A stretch of DNA of 64,000 bases from Timema cristinae (GCA_039000515.1 JBCFYV010000012.1:92199588-92263587), one strand, 5' to 3'. Numbered from the stretch's first letter, positions 1-11,229 are shown. The notes: generated by a model not told the origin, from the sequence alone. Translations and numbers: made by a program.

Positions 1-577
1 GAAGGCATTCATTGCGTTGCTGTTTACTTTCATTTGCACGTGTGTTTGCAACCTGGACTCTTAAATTTGCATGGTCTGTCAATTGATCTTCTGCCGTTCG
101 ATTTAACCGACAGGTGTGGACTATTTTTGAATATTGTGTACATCGACCAATATTTCCTTCTCTTCCACGAAGACGTGGCTTTGTTCTTTAATAAACACAC
201 AACACCTAAATATAAGCAACTTATATTTGAATTTAATGGATTACATGTTGTTGTTTTTCGATGAAACGTTTAACACTCCGTAAATTTTATAAAATCATCG
301 ACACAAATAAGCACTTAAAATAAAAATTTGCAGGTTAGATTAATTGTCATTGAATACGCATGTATATAATTTAAATTTATGGAAGATCATGTAAGATATT
401 CACTTCAACACAGCACCTTACACATTTTCCCAATGTATGTATTTGAGTACACTTGATGAAAAATACACTCAATATTCACGCGATTGTGATACATGGATTA
501 TCGAAACACGCCGTACAGAAATTGAAATGTCAAAACAACGCCAAGCCACGACGCAAGAGACTTGCGCATGTATTGAT
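1..577. other. Unassigned AT-rich sequence
   Basis: No gene or repeat family recognised. The short open frame at 34-264 (76 codons) has no recognisable domain or splice context. Confidence 0.5.
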
Positions 578-751
578 GCGTACGTAAAATACCACAGAAT
601 TCGAAATCAATGCCACCTATGGTACACAAACATAACTATGAATTATTCTCAGAAGTTCAATTATGCGTACGTCAAATACCACAGAATTCGAAATCAATGC
701 CACCTATTGGTACACAAATATAACTATGAATTATTCTCAGAAGTTACATTA
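578..751. repeat. Tandem duplication, two 87-bp units
   Basis: Units 578-664 and 665-751 both run from GCGTACGT through ACCACAGAATTCGAAATC to AATTATTCTCAGAAGTT with few differences. The second copy has an extra T (CTATTGG against CTATGG). The duplication makes a 116-codon open frame at 437-787 with the peptide YVKYHRIRNQCHL twice. The extra T shifts frame after the second peptide, so the ORF is probably a by-product. Confidence 0.85.
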
Positions 752-918
752 TTCACTATTCAGAAGGTTTTAACGGTCAGTTATTAATATTATATTCATT
801 ATTATATATATTGGAGGGGAGGGGGGGGGGAGTGAAATTGTGAGGTTAAATGTGCTGATATGCAAAAAATCTTAAAAAAAAATCCCCTCAAATAAATTCC
901 CTAAAAAATAAAAATAAA

Positions 919-1081
919 TTCTAGAACCCGATTACAGCGCCACCTACCGGGTTCAATTGTGAATCAAAACCATCCATGGACCAACACAAACACACACAAA
1001 AAATTTCATCAAAATCGGTCCAACCGTTTAGGAGGAGTTCAGTGACATACACACGTACAGAAGAATTATATATATTAAGAT
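919..1081 (+). mobile_element. 3' end of a non-LTR retrotransposon or derived repeat (RTE-like)
   Basis: The segment has GCGCCACCTACCGGG, then AAATTTCATCAAAATCGGTC, CCGTTTAGGAGGAGTTC and a terminal ATTATATATATTAAGA. This series is typical of many insect repeat 3' ends (AAAATCGGTC...CCGTT...ACATACACACG). No coding part is attached, so it is a 5'-truncated copy. The RTE assignment is from memory of such tails. Confidence 0.55.
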
Positions 1082-1157
1082 AAACACATAAGTAATACAT
1101 TTTTGGGAATCTTAAGCAAATATATTAAACAGTTTTGTGTTCATGATATTTTTGGCA

Positions 1158-1272
1158 GGACCCGCTTATTACTACCTGCCTGGGCTATCCGCATACTTTC
1201 AGTAGTGGGTTAGGAGACTGAAGGTATAATGTTTATAAAATATACCCGAATTTGCTTAGATGACGAGTGATA
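1158..1272 (-). mobile_element. SINE type B fragment (3' part)
   Basis: Reverse strand matches the B tail: CTTATTACTACCTGCCTGGGCTATCC corresponds to the rest of the tail complement, followed by ATACCCGAATTTGC. The head is missing and the copy is strongly diverged. Confidence 0.5.
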
Positions 1273-1518
1273 AACTATTTATAAAAATCTCCATGTTGGA
1301 TTTTAATCTTTACCTCGTAGTCATAGGTACATGAGGTAAGGTTAACGCCTTATCCCACGTGATCACCGATGTGGCTGTGTTCCTAAGTGACCAATTAAAA
1401 ATAATGGTGGGTACACAAACAAATACGTCAATATCATCAGATCTAGTTTTCCATTTAAAGGGATACTAAGTTTTTAATTATTCCGGTCGAGTGTATTGAA
1501 GTTATTAATAAAAATATT

Positions 1519-1629
1519 TCCCACCCTCCCATCCAAGCACGAATGCGGGCACAAATAATTTAAGTCAACCTTCAATAACCCCAATCCCCATTATATGTCA
1601 ATGGTCTAGATGGGTAGTAAGATGTGGAG
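1519..1629 (+). mobile_element. SINE type B, 3' fragment
   Basis: Carries the Cys-Ala-rich-looking core CAAGCACGAATGCGGGCA (B core: CACGCAAATGCGGGTACA) and ends in GGGTAGTAAGATGTGG. The tRNA-like head is absent. Confidence 0.55.
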
Positions 1630-2413
1630 GTCACAAGAAAAAAAAATACTACTGGCTCCAACAAACTGTAAGATAATACATTGCATCATAAAATTAATAA
1701 CAGGGAATAATTAGATTCGAAAGAAGATTTGAAAGGGAATTAAAAAAAAACTTTACGATAAATACTGTTTCGTGGAAGTACGTGCTTGTATGCATGGTTT
1801 ATTCATGCTGCCCCATTAATTGATTAATATTCGGTGCTCTCCATCAGTTTCCGTGGAATCCTAATAGTTGGGGGTTATTATAGTCACGAACCCAAGGAAC
1901 ACGAATCACAGACGTCACGCGCAATTGTACATACCAGCACAAATAAAAATTCACTATAAATAATTACAGACGTTAAATCATTGTAAAACGTTAAAAAATC
2001 ACAGTTTTTTTACATGTTCAAGTTTTCCATTCTTTTCTCTGATATTATCGACAAAATGTCTTAATCTAAGTGATAAACAATGTTGACAAGAGTTTTCTGC
2101 GGTTAAGATTTTTGAAAACCAGGACTAATAAAGTCACTTGGACTTATAAAGTAGCCCAAGATCTAAATTAATAAAACAATATTAAATAACTGAGCCAAGC
2201 GTTTATAGTTATTGGTAGTTAAACAATTTTTGTTGCAAATATTATTGATTATAGTGTAAGACAAAAGAACGATAATTTGGTTAATATTTTGATTTTCCAT
2301 GATTATGAGGTGAGAAATTAAACAAATACACTTTTAATATCAAATAGAATAAGGTCATACGAGTATTGGGGTCATACAGTTTAGGGCGTCCCTCGTAGAA
2401 TATATTATTATTT
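1630..2413. other. Unassigned AT-rich sequence
   Basis: Nothing recognised; no ORF of note. Confidence 0.5.
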
Positions 2414-2588
2414 CTGGTGATGAAAACGCCAGGGTTGGAATCCAGATTGTGTGTACTGCGGTATTTTTACTACCATACGATTCATCACTCTCCTTTCATG
2501 CAAACATGGATTTATTTCCTATATATTTTATCCACCTAATTAGTGTAAACATGCTGATGATATACAAGATGGACAGTAAGACGTGGTA
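2414..2588 (+). mobile_element. SINE type B
   Basis: Begins near a decayed box B (GGTTGGAATCC, 2433-2443), contains ATTAGTGTAAACATG and ends with GGACAGTAAGACGTGGTA. The 60-codon frame at 2449-2631 is only the translation of this repeat. Confidence 0.6.
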
Positions 2589-3660
2589 CACAAATCAAAC
2601 AATGACACAACATTGCGTTATACGCGTATAGTTGGTTCATTCTAATATTGGCAATTTTTTTGACTGTTCAAAATTTACTTAACGGTTGTTCAGTATTCAT
2701 CCAACGTGTCAAGAAATATTTTCTAGGGGGACGAATACGAGCTGCTTTGAGTAACTACCGAACTGACAGAAAATATCAAAGGTGCCGTGACAGGACTATA
2801 GATGCTAGACAGAAATTATAGCTATGTGACATGTATAATATAGCTTTACTAATTAAATATATTTCTTTATATTATATATATGTAGTTTGTACTATTAAAC
2901 AATAATGTAAACTACTTATATATCCTACAATAAATTAAGGTAACGATTTTTAATAATACTGTACAACTCCTTAAATAGGGTACAATCTTTAGCCTGTGGG
3001 GATGAAATGACTTATCCAAAACTCAAACTATAAGATTTATTGTACAAAAATATGATGAATGAATAATTAATAAATAAGTGATTATATACATTAACTCACT
3101 CTTTAAAGGTTAACTCAACCTAAGTTATCTACATAAGATGGTGAAAATTCTAAATCAGCATAGTAAATTATTACAGTATGTTATAATTATGTATCTATCG
3201 ATAAATTCATTAGGCTGCTTCTCGTCTAGAAAAACAGAGAGAGAAGAATAATTAGAATGGTGGTTGTATGTGAACAATACGCTGGAAAATCCAATTTCAG
3301 TACAGACATTTGGAGCTACCCTAATCTCCCTGGTTCAATGAAACCCAACCAGAAAGCATCTTTAAATTTCACATTAAAAATAAATAAGAAAATTTACCCC
3401 TATGATAAAGTCAATTATTTATTTTATCATAATGTATTAGTAAACGTAAAACATATAATTTGGCTATAGGAACAGAGTGTATCTATTTATACTTTTTCTT
3501 GCTCTCAGAAAAAAGAAAATTATTGTAGGTGGGGTGGGGCTAATGCTCTATATTTTTGCCATTCGACCTTATCTTAATTACCTCTGCTTTCTTGGCGTAT
3601 GGAGGAATTAATTTCTGAGGTGGGGACACCGTTAAGGCAAATTCTATTATCCCCAAAATA
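2589..3660. other. Unassigned AT-rich sequence
   Basis: No repeat family or exon recognised. The 70-codon frame at 3257-3469 has no recognisable domain. Confidence 0.45.
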
Positions 3661-3896
3661 TAGGATGATACGTGAGAATGATGATGGTGGAAAGCAGAGG
3701 GGACCTACAGTTTAAGATGGGTTCCGAACCACGGTAGGATCCTGACATTCCAAACATTCACAAAGTATGAAAGCACATATTTTGTCAGAGGTGAAGGAAG
3801 GGTTTGTTAATCAGATAAATCTGTACCGGGACCGGGATTTTAACCCAGGACTACTAGCACAGAGGTCTGAAACCTTACCTCTAGACCACCAGGTCC
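3661..3896 (-). mobile_element. SINE type A, 3'-truncated copy
   Basis: On the reverse strand it reads ACCTGGTGGTCTAGAGGTAA (box A region) followed by the box B region, ATTTATCTGATTAACAAACC and the CCGTGGTTCGGAACCC core. It stops before the GTAGTAAGACGCGG tail. Confidence 0.8.
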
Positions 3897-4268
3897 CTTG
3901 AGAAATATTGTGACAGTTAAAAAAAAATCGAACTCCGTCTGTCAAAATTAAGATTAGTTTATTGAAGGAAATATAAAGAAAACAGATTTTCTCGAAATCC
4001 GCTCTAATGGGTTTTATTAAATTTTGTGTCTAGTCATTGTTTGGCAATACAAACAAAATGGAAATTTTCACTTTTCCAATAATATGATTTTAAGGGTATT
4101 TTTCAAAGCAGAAATTTCCAGTTTTGTCATATTTTTGCAACTATTTGAGATATGAAATAACTTATAATTGAAAAATTGTATTATTATTAAAAATAAACAT
4201 ATTCTAACTTGTAATATATTTTTTATGATATCAATAATTTTTGAGCGATAAGAGTCACATGTAGTCTA

Positions 4269-4301
<33 letters not shown>

Positions 4302-5817
4302 AATGTATATTATTTTCTTTCAGAAATCCTACTAGTTTTATAGCTGTCTCTTAGTTAAGATAAGACATGAGTAGAAAGGTTGTGTGGTGCACCATACCAT
4401 TTATTTATATTATTTCAGAAGAATGGCTTAGTTCAAGTGTTCAAACTATGAGATACCTCTACGATCCTACCTAAGAGTGTATGATCAAAAGCTGGAATTT
4501 TAATACAATGCACCTCCTTATTCCTGGAGAGAGGATGGGATAAACACCTCATTTATATAGGTTGCTAACTCTTCATGCAAGGAGATGGTTCACATCCTCA
4601 TAGTGAGCTCCACATCACCCGAAAATAAATTGCTTCCACCAACCATAAGATTAAAATCTTCTTCATCAGGATTCGAAACAATCCCGTTAATTATTCATAT
4701 CAGACATATTTAAAAAAACCTCCAAACTTAACATCCAACAAGGGTGTAAACATTCCTATTTCGATGGGAAGGAATCATTTTTACTATTATAAAAGTTACT
4801 AAAACAATTTTCATACACTTATGCGTCAAATAATTTGATATGAAAGTCAATTTTTAATATTACAATAAAACTCTATCACTTTTGACTGACAAATATGTTT
4901 GTATTTTCTTAAAGGTTCTTGCTCTTATGCAATAGGTTGATTATAATTCCTTGAGACAAAAAATAAAACCAGGTTGGTGGTGCAGGGTGGAGTGGGGGGG
5001 GGGGGGAGGGTAGAGACATCCATTGATTCAAACATGATTATAGGTTATGATTGAGAAATATTTAAGAATATTTTAAACGGTATTGTCCAGGTAAAAACGG
5101 GACGTATGGTCCGCCTAGTTATATACATATAACTGCAATGTTGGGTCAACTTCAGAGAGGTCGACTGGACTCTAATCTGTAATACTGAAAAAACCGGGCG
5201 TCACTAGAATGTTTCACCCATCACAATGTGGTTTCCTTTCCGCTTTCCAAACCAATAAATAAAATTCTCCTACACATTGCCTTCTGTTAGTTTCGATGAG
5301 ATAATTAAAGTCAGTGATCGTTGTCACTAAAGCACACTCTATAAATATTTATGTAAATTTGTTATAGTCCCAAATATAAAATAGGTAATTTGTTATTTTT
5401 TAAATTACAAATTTTAATTTTCAAACCAATAAAAAGACTTTACTTTACATCCATTACTGTTTCTAGCTTGTGGCAGTTCTTTATTCAAGCCATATATTTT
5501 TCACTATCAGATTGATAGGCCTGTTGTAGCTGATAACATACTATACATCTATTATTTTTAGTATTAACTAATATAACCTCACCTCTGGTAGAGTTGTATG
5601 AGTCGTTAGATTAGCATTAAAAAAATCACCCTTGACAGAGAAGTTGGAGCTAGACCTGGCCGATAGAATTTGAAGAATATGAGTTCTCGCATGTTAATTT
5701 TCACCGTGGATTTATATTATTCTATCCGCGTTGGTATGGATGCACTTTTTCTGCGTGACTCTTTTGATTAAGTAGTCAATAAATATTGTATAGCACGTAA
5801 TCAATTATATATATTTT
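3897..5817. other. Unassigned sequence with simple repeats
   Basis: AT-rich sequence without a recognised gene. It holds the (TA)n at 4270-4299 and a G-run near 4996-5006. A stretch at 4390-4620 is less AT-rich and may be an unrecognised old repeat. Confidence 0.4.
4270..4299. repeat. (TA)n microsatellite
   Basis: About 15 uninterrupted AT dinucleotides. Confidence 0.95.
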
Positions 5818-6046
5818 AAGGTTCAAACCCATCCGGGGTCGAAGGTTTTTTTCTTGACCCTTAAAAATCCGTAGCACAACTTTCTTCTGGAGGGAAGTAA
5901 AGAAATCGGTCCCATGTTGATTGTGTCATGTAAAATAATTTTGGAAGGTATGTGAAAATACCTTTCCCGGCAAAATTGGGAGGATATTTCGTTGTCGCTC
6001 ATAGAAATTATCGTGTGCTGAATGAGCACGTTAAATACCTCAAATG
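5818..6046 (+). mobile_element. SINE type D, 5'-truncated copy
   Basis: Starts at its box B (GGTTCAAACCC, 5820-5830). It then aligns by eye with the fuller copy at 9408-9694: CGTAGCACAACTTTCTTC, GGGAAGTAAAGAAATCGGT, GATTGTG, CTCATAG and the end TACCTCAAAT. The box A half is missing. Confidence 0.7.
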
Positions 6047-7137
6047 AAAAAATTTATATTTTACCTCAAATGTATTCTAGTTTTGTATACAAATTTTAAA
6101 ATAAAACTTAAAAAAAAAACCTTTTAGTAAATAAACGAGTTTCCTTATGGTATATTTTTTAGATTGGATTAAATTTAGTTGTTTTTTTCGTGTGGACCCG
6201 GTTCAATACTGAAATTTCTAACTCCCTCAGTTGACTCACAGCTAGATAACACTGACGTAGAATATATTTTATTAGAGGTCCACCTTATATGGTTATCGAC
6301 CTCAGCATCAATGTTTATTAGGCCAACGTTGGCGGAACTAGCACGCAACCTCCCCTGCCCCCGGGAAAATAAGGCAACACCACATCAGACGATTTCCATA
6401 CAACCCAACATAAAAAAAACATCACCGATGTGGAAAACACACCATATAAATTAGCCAACGTGACGTTTAAATGAGAGGGAAGGAAGTGGAAAAGAGCCAT
6501 GACTGTATCTTAAGAACAAAAACCTTATCTTACATCCCCAAAAATCTACCAAATCTACATAATATGCCTAGTTATGTGCTATGCTGGGGTCGTATATATG
6601 AAATGGCGTCAATTTAGACAGCTGTAAAATAAAAATACTGATCGAGGTCAATGTTTAATAATCAATACTTGTACTTCATTTTTATCTAAAAGATTCTTAC
6701 CATAGTAAAAAAAAACTATATACGGTGAAAACAAACTTTTGCAGGAGCAACAAAATAAAATAAATTTATTTTACAGCTTACTTCATGAATATACCTACAA
6801 TTTTAAATTAACTTAAGATGGGCCTAATATTTGTTTTTTTTGGCCAAACACAACTCATTATTGATAGGGTTTTGAGAATGGTTTCTTAGACATTTCCTGA
6901 TAAGGGAAATGAGGAATGAATGTTTTTGGGATGCAGCCCATTTATTGTTTACTCTTTTGAACTATAAAACAAAAACGTTTTAAACTATTCAAAATGTAAG
7001 ATAAGCAATATAATGTATTTTGTACTATTTTTGGTGCCATTGTGCTGAGAAAAAGTGACATTTATTCTAACTTATTTAAATACAGACACGACAACTCTAC
7101 CCCAGGCAATAAATTTACTACTCTGTGGTCTCTTATT
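6047..7137. other. Unassigned sequence
   Basis: No gene recognised. The patch 6180-6500 is less AT-rich and contains the perfect 12-bp palindrome GCCAACGTTGGC at 6322-6333. The opposing short frames at 6179-6454 (+) and 6318-6500 (-) show no domain. Confidence 0.4.
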
Positions 7138-7371
7138 GGTGGGTGCGTGCTCTAACGCTTCACCTCGCGTTAGACTAACTGAATTGCGGTGACAGACAGG
7201 TCGGTGTTCGAATCCTGGTCGGCTGTACTGAGGGTAGTTTTTCCTAAAATAGTTTCACACTCTCCCTCCACGCAAACTTGGATGCGTTTACTCTAAAATT
7301 ATACCTTTCTCATACGGAATCCATTAGCGTATGATGTGTATGCGTAGCACCTGAAAGGGTACTAAGATGCG
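7138..7371 (+). mobile_element. SINE type B
   Basis: Box B GTTCGAATCC lies at 7206-7215, followed by GGCTGTACTGAGGGTAG, TTTTCCTAAAATAG and CCTCCACGCAAACTTGG. The tail is degraded (GGGTACTAAGATGCG). It ends 9 bp before the palindromic MITE. Confidence 0.8.
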
Positions 7372-7380
7372 ATAAATATA

Positions 7381-7936
7381 CAGGTTGTTCAGAAACTCAT
7401 GGCCCAAAATACATATTTAGATAGTTTGAAACAAAAGTAGTACAACTTTCCTACACACTTACAACCGGAAAACTATGCTGATACAATTAAATTGTGTTCA
7501 GAATTTAGGCGTACAGCGCCGGGAGAGCATAGCTGTTCAATCAGCACGTACAACAGGTTGCATAGGAGTTAGGCGCGCGGCACTGCACATCTAATAATGG
7601 CAAGCACTCTCTGTGATATAGGACAGTTGATGATGACCCTCAAAACGTATTCGCAATTCTAATGGACTGGTGTGTTGTTTAGTATTAATTGTGGTATGTT
7701 CTGTTGCCGCGTTCCAAGATGTCAAGGGTGCTGTGCCACTTGCCTAGCTCCTATGCAACCTGTTATACACACATGCTGGAACAGATTTGCTCTCCCAGCG
7801 CTGTACGCCGAAACTTTGGACACAATTTAATAGTATTAGCTTAGTTTTACGTTTGTAAGTGTATAGGGATTTTGTATTACTGTTGGTCCAAACAAACTAT
7901 ATGTGCAGTTTGGGCTATGAGCTTCCGAACAGCCTG
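7381..7936. mobile_element. Palindromic MITE, mariner-like ends, TA target duplication
   Basis: The left end CAGGTTGTTCAGAAACTCAT is the inverse of the right end (CAGGCTGTTCGGAAGCTCAT when reverse-complemented). The inverted match continues inward for roughly 200 bp on each side, through TACACACTTACAA, TTAAATTGTG, GGCGTACAGCGC and GGTTGCATAGGAG. The element is flanked by TA at 7379-7380 and 7937-7938, the usual target of Tc1/mariner elements. It has no transposase ORF, so it is non-autonomous. It lies between a plus and a minus SINE B copy. Confidence 0.85.
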
Positions 7937-7954
7937 TATACATATATTTATTAT

Positions 7955-8200
7955 CACCGCGTCTTGCAATCTATTAAGGTTATACACATAAACGATAATT
8001 ATTCCAATGGGGTAGGGATGAAGAAAGACGCATTTTAAGGGTGATCTACCAAAATTTGCGTGTAAGGAGAGAAGAAAACCATGTAAGAATAACCACCCTC
8101 AGTACATTCCACCGGGATTCAAACCCCAAGTTGCCTGTCTTTAGCAGGCCAGTCTAACACGAGAGTGAAAACTTAGAACATTCGACCACTGAAGCGGTTT
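7955..8200 (-). mobile_element. SINE type B
   Basis: Starts with the tail complement CACCGCGTCTTGC. It runs through TTGCGTGTAAGGAGAG, CACCCTCAGTACATTCC and GGGATTCAAACCCC (box B complement) to ACCACTGAAGCGGTTT (head complement). Near full length. Confidence 0.8.
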
Positions 8201-8729
8201 GGCGAAAAAAATCCAACAAAATACTATTTTGCCAAAGAGAATAATTTATCCTTTAAATAACATATTATGTATATATTTTTATGTCCATTGCATCTTATTA
8301 CTATTTCATGGCTCCCCCTCTCCATATTTTCACCAATGGAGTAAGAGAGATGACCGTATAATTTTGGAGGGAATGAGAGCATATTTGCATGAAGGAAAAT
8401 TGAGAAACCATTTAGGAAAAAAACACGTTCCAAACTAACCGTGACCGCAAGCCAAACCAAACAAGTCTGACACCTTAGTTGGTGTGGTCAATTAGGTTCC
8501 CCGAACTTAAGTGCATGACTGAAAGTGTTTTGTATAGGGATACAAAAAATAACTATTGAGACCTATGAATAGATTAACGTTGCTTCGACATTAATTTTGT
8601 GCCCAGTTTTACTATTTAATATAAATTGTTATTATTTGGTGATTAAAACCAATTTTACTAAATTAACTAAAATATTAAATAAAAACATTCTAAAAAATTA
8701 AGTAAGGAGTTTATTTAATATGACATTTT
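8201..8729. other. Unassigned sequence
   Basis: Opposing short frames at 8199-8438 (+) and 8224-8460 (-) have no recognisable product. A fragment at 8310-8420 resembles a decayed repeat (GAGAGATGACCG, GCATGAAGGAAAATTGAG). Confidence 0.4.
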
Positions 8730-9325
8730 GAAAGAATAAATTGATGTTTACCATTAAATTTACAAAAGTTTGATTCAATATTAGTTAAGGTATTATTAAA
8801 ATTGGAAAATGTTAAATTTATTAAAGAAAAATTGTAAATATTGAAATAGTTAAAATGATATGAAATAAGTTAGAAAAGTTTTGATACAGAAAATAATGTT
8901 AGAGTTTTTATAGCAAAGATAAAATTAAAATAAAAATAATATAAAAATAAAAAAGTAAACTATAATAGGCAAAAGATTTGAATAATATAATTATATAAAA
9001 TAATAATATAAAAACATATAGCAGTTATATTATTAAATGATATAGTAACACAATTATATATTATATTATTCAACTGTGTGGCTTAAGTATAATAGTTTAG
9101 CTAATTTAGTTTCTTTTTACATTGATTCTAATTTTATCTATGTTAGAAAAACTTGTCATATTGTTTTTGTATCAATATTTTCCTAACTTGTTCAATGTTA
9201 TTTTAACCATATTATTATTTACATTTTTTCTTTAATCTGTTAAATCATTTCCGATTTAAATAATTTTAAAATAATTTTAATTCAAACTTTTATAAATTTA
9301 AAACTGTTAAACTTCAATTAACGGT
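8730..9325. repeat. Long AT-rich inverted repeat (foldback)
   Basis: The left arm (about 8738-8995) reappears in reverse complement in 9060-9325. Matching blocks include AAATTTACAAAAGTTTGA with its partner AAATTTATAAAAGTTTGA, ATTAAAGAAAAATTGTAAAT with ATTAAAGAAAAAATGTAAAT, and GATAAAATTA. The centre lies near 9030. Arms are diverged but collinear over roughly 270 bp. No coding capacity and no clear target duplication were seen. Confidence 0.75.
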
Positions 9326-9407
9326 TACTCCTATGACTTTTACCCAAGAGCCATAGTTTTGACTTTTACCAAATCCTGGCCGATTTGCCAAGTGTTATTT
9401 TTCAGGG

Positions 9408-9694
9408 TCAACCTCGGTGGTCTTGGAGTAAAGTGGACACCTCAGGACCCCATAGGTGTGGGTTCAAATCCAACTGAAGCCAACATATTTATCTTGAGAG
9501 ATAGAAATACGTAGCACATCTTCCTTCAAAGGGAAAGTAAAGCCATCGGTTCAGAATAGATTGTGACAGTGTTATGTCCAAATACCTATTCCAGAAAAAT
9601 TGGTAGGCCCTTTCGCTCTTGCTCATAGCAATTCTCAAGTGATTGTTTAATCAGTAGTTTCAGAAAGTGCAAGTTATATACCTCAAATAAATAG
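9408..9694 (+). mobile_element. SINE type D, fullest copy
   Basis: The tRNA-like head has an A-box-like GGTGGTCTTGGAGT (9417-9430) and box B GGTTCAAATCC (9461-9471). The body shares CGTAGCACATCTTCCTTC, AAAGCCATCGGTTC and CTCATAGCAATT with the copy at 5818. The end is TATACCTCAAATAAATAG. Two copies in this window define the family. Confidence 0.7.
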
Positions 9695-9839
9695 TATTTT
9701 CCACATTTTGGTTTTATAATTTAGGGTTTTACACTATATCTAGGTGAATACTTTTATATTTTTCTCAATTAACCCGTCTATTCCTAATCTCTTAGGTTAA
9801 GTTGTTAATATACCTTGTTTTTTGTCTTCTTTTAAGCAA

Positions 9840-9948
9840 TCACAGGCCTTGGAGACCACGCGTTGGTCTCACAAGTCTTCTCCATCTTGTTCTATCTTGG
9901 CCCACATCTTTCAATCTTCTTCCACCCCTAGTTCCTTCGTATCCTTTG
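9840..9948 (-). pseudogene. C-terminal scrap of a non-LTR retrotransposon ORF2
   Basis: The minus frame ends GGRRLKDVGQDRTRWRRLV followed by a short tail and a stop. The pattern of a basic stretch, AQDR/GQDR-x-x-WRRL and then the stop is a common C-terminus of insect reverse transcriptase ORFs. Nothing upstream in frame looks like a polymerase, so this is a truncated relic. Assignment rests on a short motif. Confidence 0.45.
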
Positions 9949-10217
9949 TGAATACCTTGTTTTAAGAATACTAAATAAATATTAAACTCATGTGCACAAA
10001 TGTTTGATTGGTAAAAAGTACATAAATTAAAATATACTCTTGTAATACCGTTTAACACTAAAACACAATTCTACATCAAGGAATTTAATAGTGAATTTCT
10101 AAGACAAACTCTTAGGCAGATAGGACAATTCCTAGGCAAGTCCTGTATTCCCTTGTCTATAGTTGTATTCCCTAACCACGCGATCACAGCTATTCATAAT
10201 GTATTTTTATACTTTTT

Positions 10218-10402
10218 GCACCGCGTCTTAGTGCTCATTCGGGCTATCTGAATTTAAATGATCTAATTCGGTATTAATGGTGGAGGCAGAATTTATCAGT
10301 AATATACCCCGATTCGGTAGAAAAAGAGAATGTGTAGGTCATTTTAGAAAATCCACCTTCACCACATCCAGATAGGACTTTAACCTCAACCTCATCACTA
10401 AC
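10218..10402 (-). mobile_element. SINE type B, head-truncated
   Basis: Begins GCACCGCGTCTTAGTGCTCATTCGGGC in reverse orientation and continues to TCCACCTTCACCACATCC and GACTTTAACCTCAACCTC. It is broken before the head and followed by a SINE C copy. Confidence 0.7.
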
Positions 10403-10437
10403 ATGGCTGACAAGACGAGTGAAGAATGATGCGGGAT

Positions 10438-10551
10438 GCATTCTGAAAATTAAAAAATGGCACCTGGACACGGGAATCAAACCCGGGACCTTTGGCTTAG
10501 TATGCCAATGCTCTAACCACTGAGATATCCAGGAATCGTCCCGTGCCCAGG
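10438..10551 (-). mobile_element. SINE type C with tRNA-like cloverleaf
   Basis: The reverse complement of 10463-10533 reads as an almost intact tRNA fold. Acceptor arms are CCTGGAT and GTCCAGG (7 pairs, one G-T). The D-arm has CTC/GAG. The anticodon stem is TTGGC/GCCAA with loop ATACTAA (anticodon position ACT). The T-loop region GGTTTGATTCC doubles as box B. A GTCATTTTTTAATTTTCAG body follows. No CCA-proximal or flanking evidence makes it a real tRNA gene, and other copies show it is a repeat. Confidence 0.8.
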
Positions 10552-10600
10552 GTCACTCACTAAAAAAACATAAATAATAGCGTCGGATATTTTAGTCTTA
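10552..10600 (+). mobile_element. SINE type C tail fragment
   Basis: CACTAAAAAAACATAAATAATAG resembles the 3' part of the plus-strand copy ending at 10992 (CACTAAAAAGCACAAATAATAG). It abuts the minus copy head to head, so this is a composite or inverted insertion. Confidence 0.5.
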
Positions 10601-10737
10601 AATATGCAATCCTTCACAATTATAATAATTGTACAAGTGACAGAATTAAGTCAACTATCGAGTCGAAGGTGGCTGCGTTATCTGATAGCTCGTGATCTTA
10701 ATAAAAAATTACACCTTTGTAGCCGACGATTTCCTCA

Positions 10738-10992
10738 CGTCCATATTAGACTCTGCCTTAAAATTTTAGTGAAGAATGACACTGGGCCACAGACTTCTTT
10801 TCTTCTCTGTGCCCTGGGCACGGAACGATTCCTGGATAGCTCAGGGGTCAGAGTATTGATGTACTAAGCCAAAAATCTTGGGTTCGATTTCCGTGTTCAA
10901 GTGTCATTTTTAATTATCAGAATATGATTTCATATATGGAGATTTCCTCACTAAAAAGCACAAATAATAGCTTTGGCTATTTAATTCTAAAC
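10738..10992 (+). mobile_element. SINE type C, long copy
   Basis: Includes about 90 bp upstream of the tRNA-like part (AGACTCTGCCTTAAAATTTT, also seen at 29808). The head is CCTGGATAGCTCAGGGGTCA, box B is GGTTCGATTTCC and the body is GTCATTTTTAATTATCAG. The tail CACAAATAATAGCTTTGG matches other C copies. The 87-codon frame at 10604-10867 overlaps its start and is not a gene. Confidence 0.75.
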
Positions 10993-11229
10993 TAAGTGTG
11001 TTATTCTTATACATTTTTTTTATAGAAAAATACATTCTTAACCAAGGTAAATAAATTAATTGTTGGTTAAGGAGTTTAATATATTGGAAATACTAATCTC
11101 AATAGTTCTTGAATACTTTTCATGATCAAAGACGTATTTAAAAATGAACTTTTTAAATAAAAAGAATAAATCCTGGCCAAAATTCGGCCATGCCATATAT
11201 AAATAAAATTTGTTGGTATTGCTCTATAT
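10993..11229. other. Unassigned AT-rich sequence with repeat H fragment
   Basis: AATAGTTCTTGAATACTTTTCATGATC near 11099 resembles a short repeat also seen at 23668 and 61690. The 8 bases CTCTATAT at 11222-11229 are the left target duplication of the next element. Confidence 0.5.

Noticed and set aside
437..787. 116-codon ORF with a repeated peptide
   Set aside because: Repetition comes from a DNA-level tandem duplication with a frame-breaking insertion; no domain or splice signals.
10463..10533. Possible tRNA gene with anticodon ACT
   Set aside because: The same sequence is dispersed with the same non-tRNA flanks at several sites (10830, 13640, 29880), so it is a SINE head.
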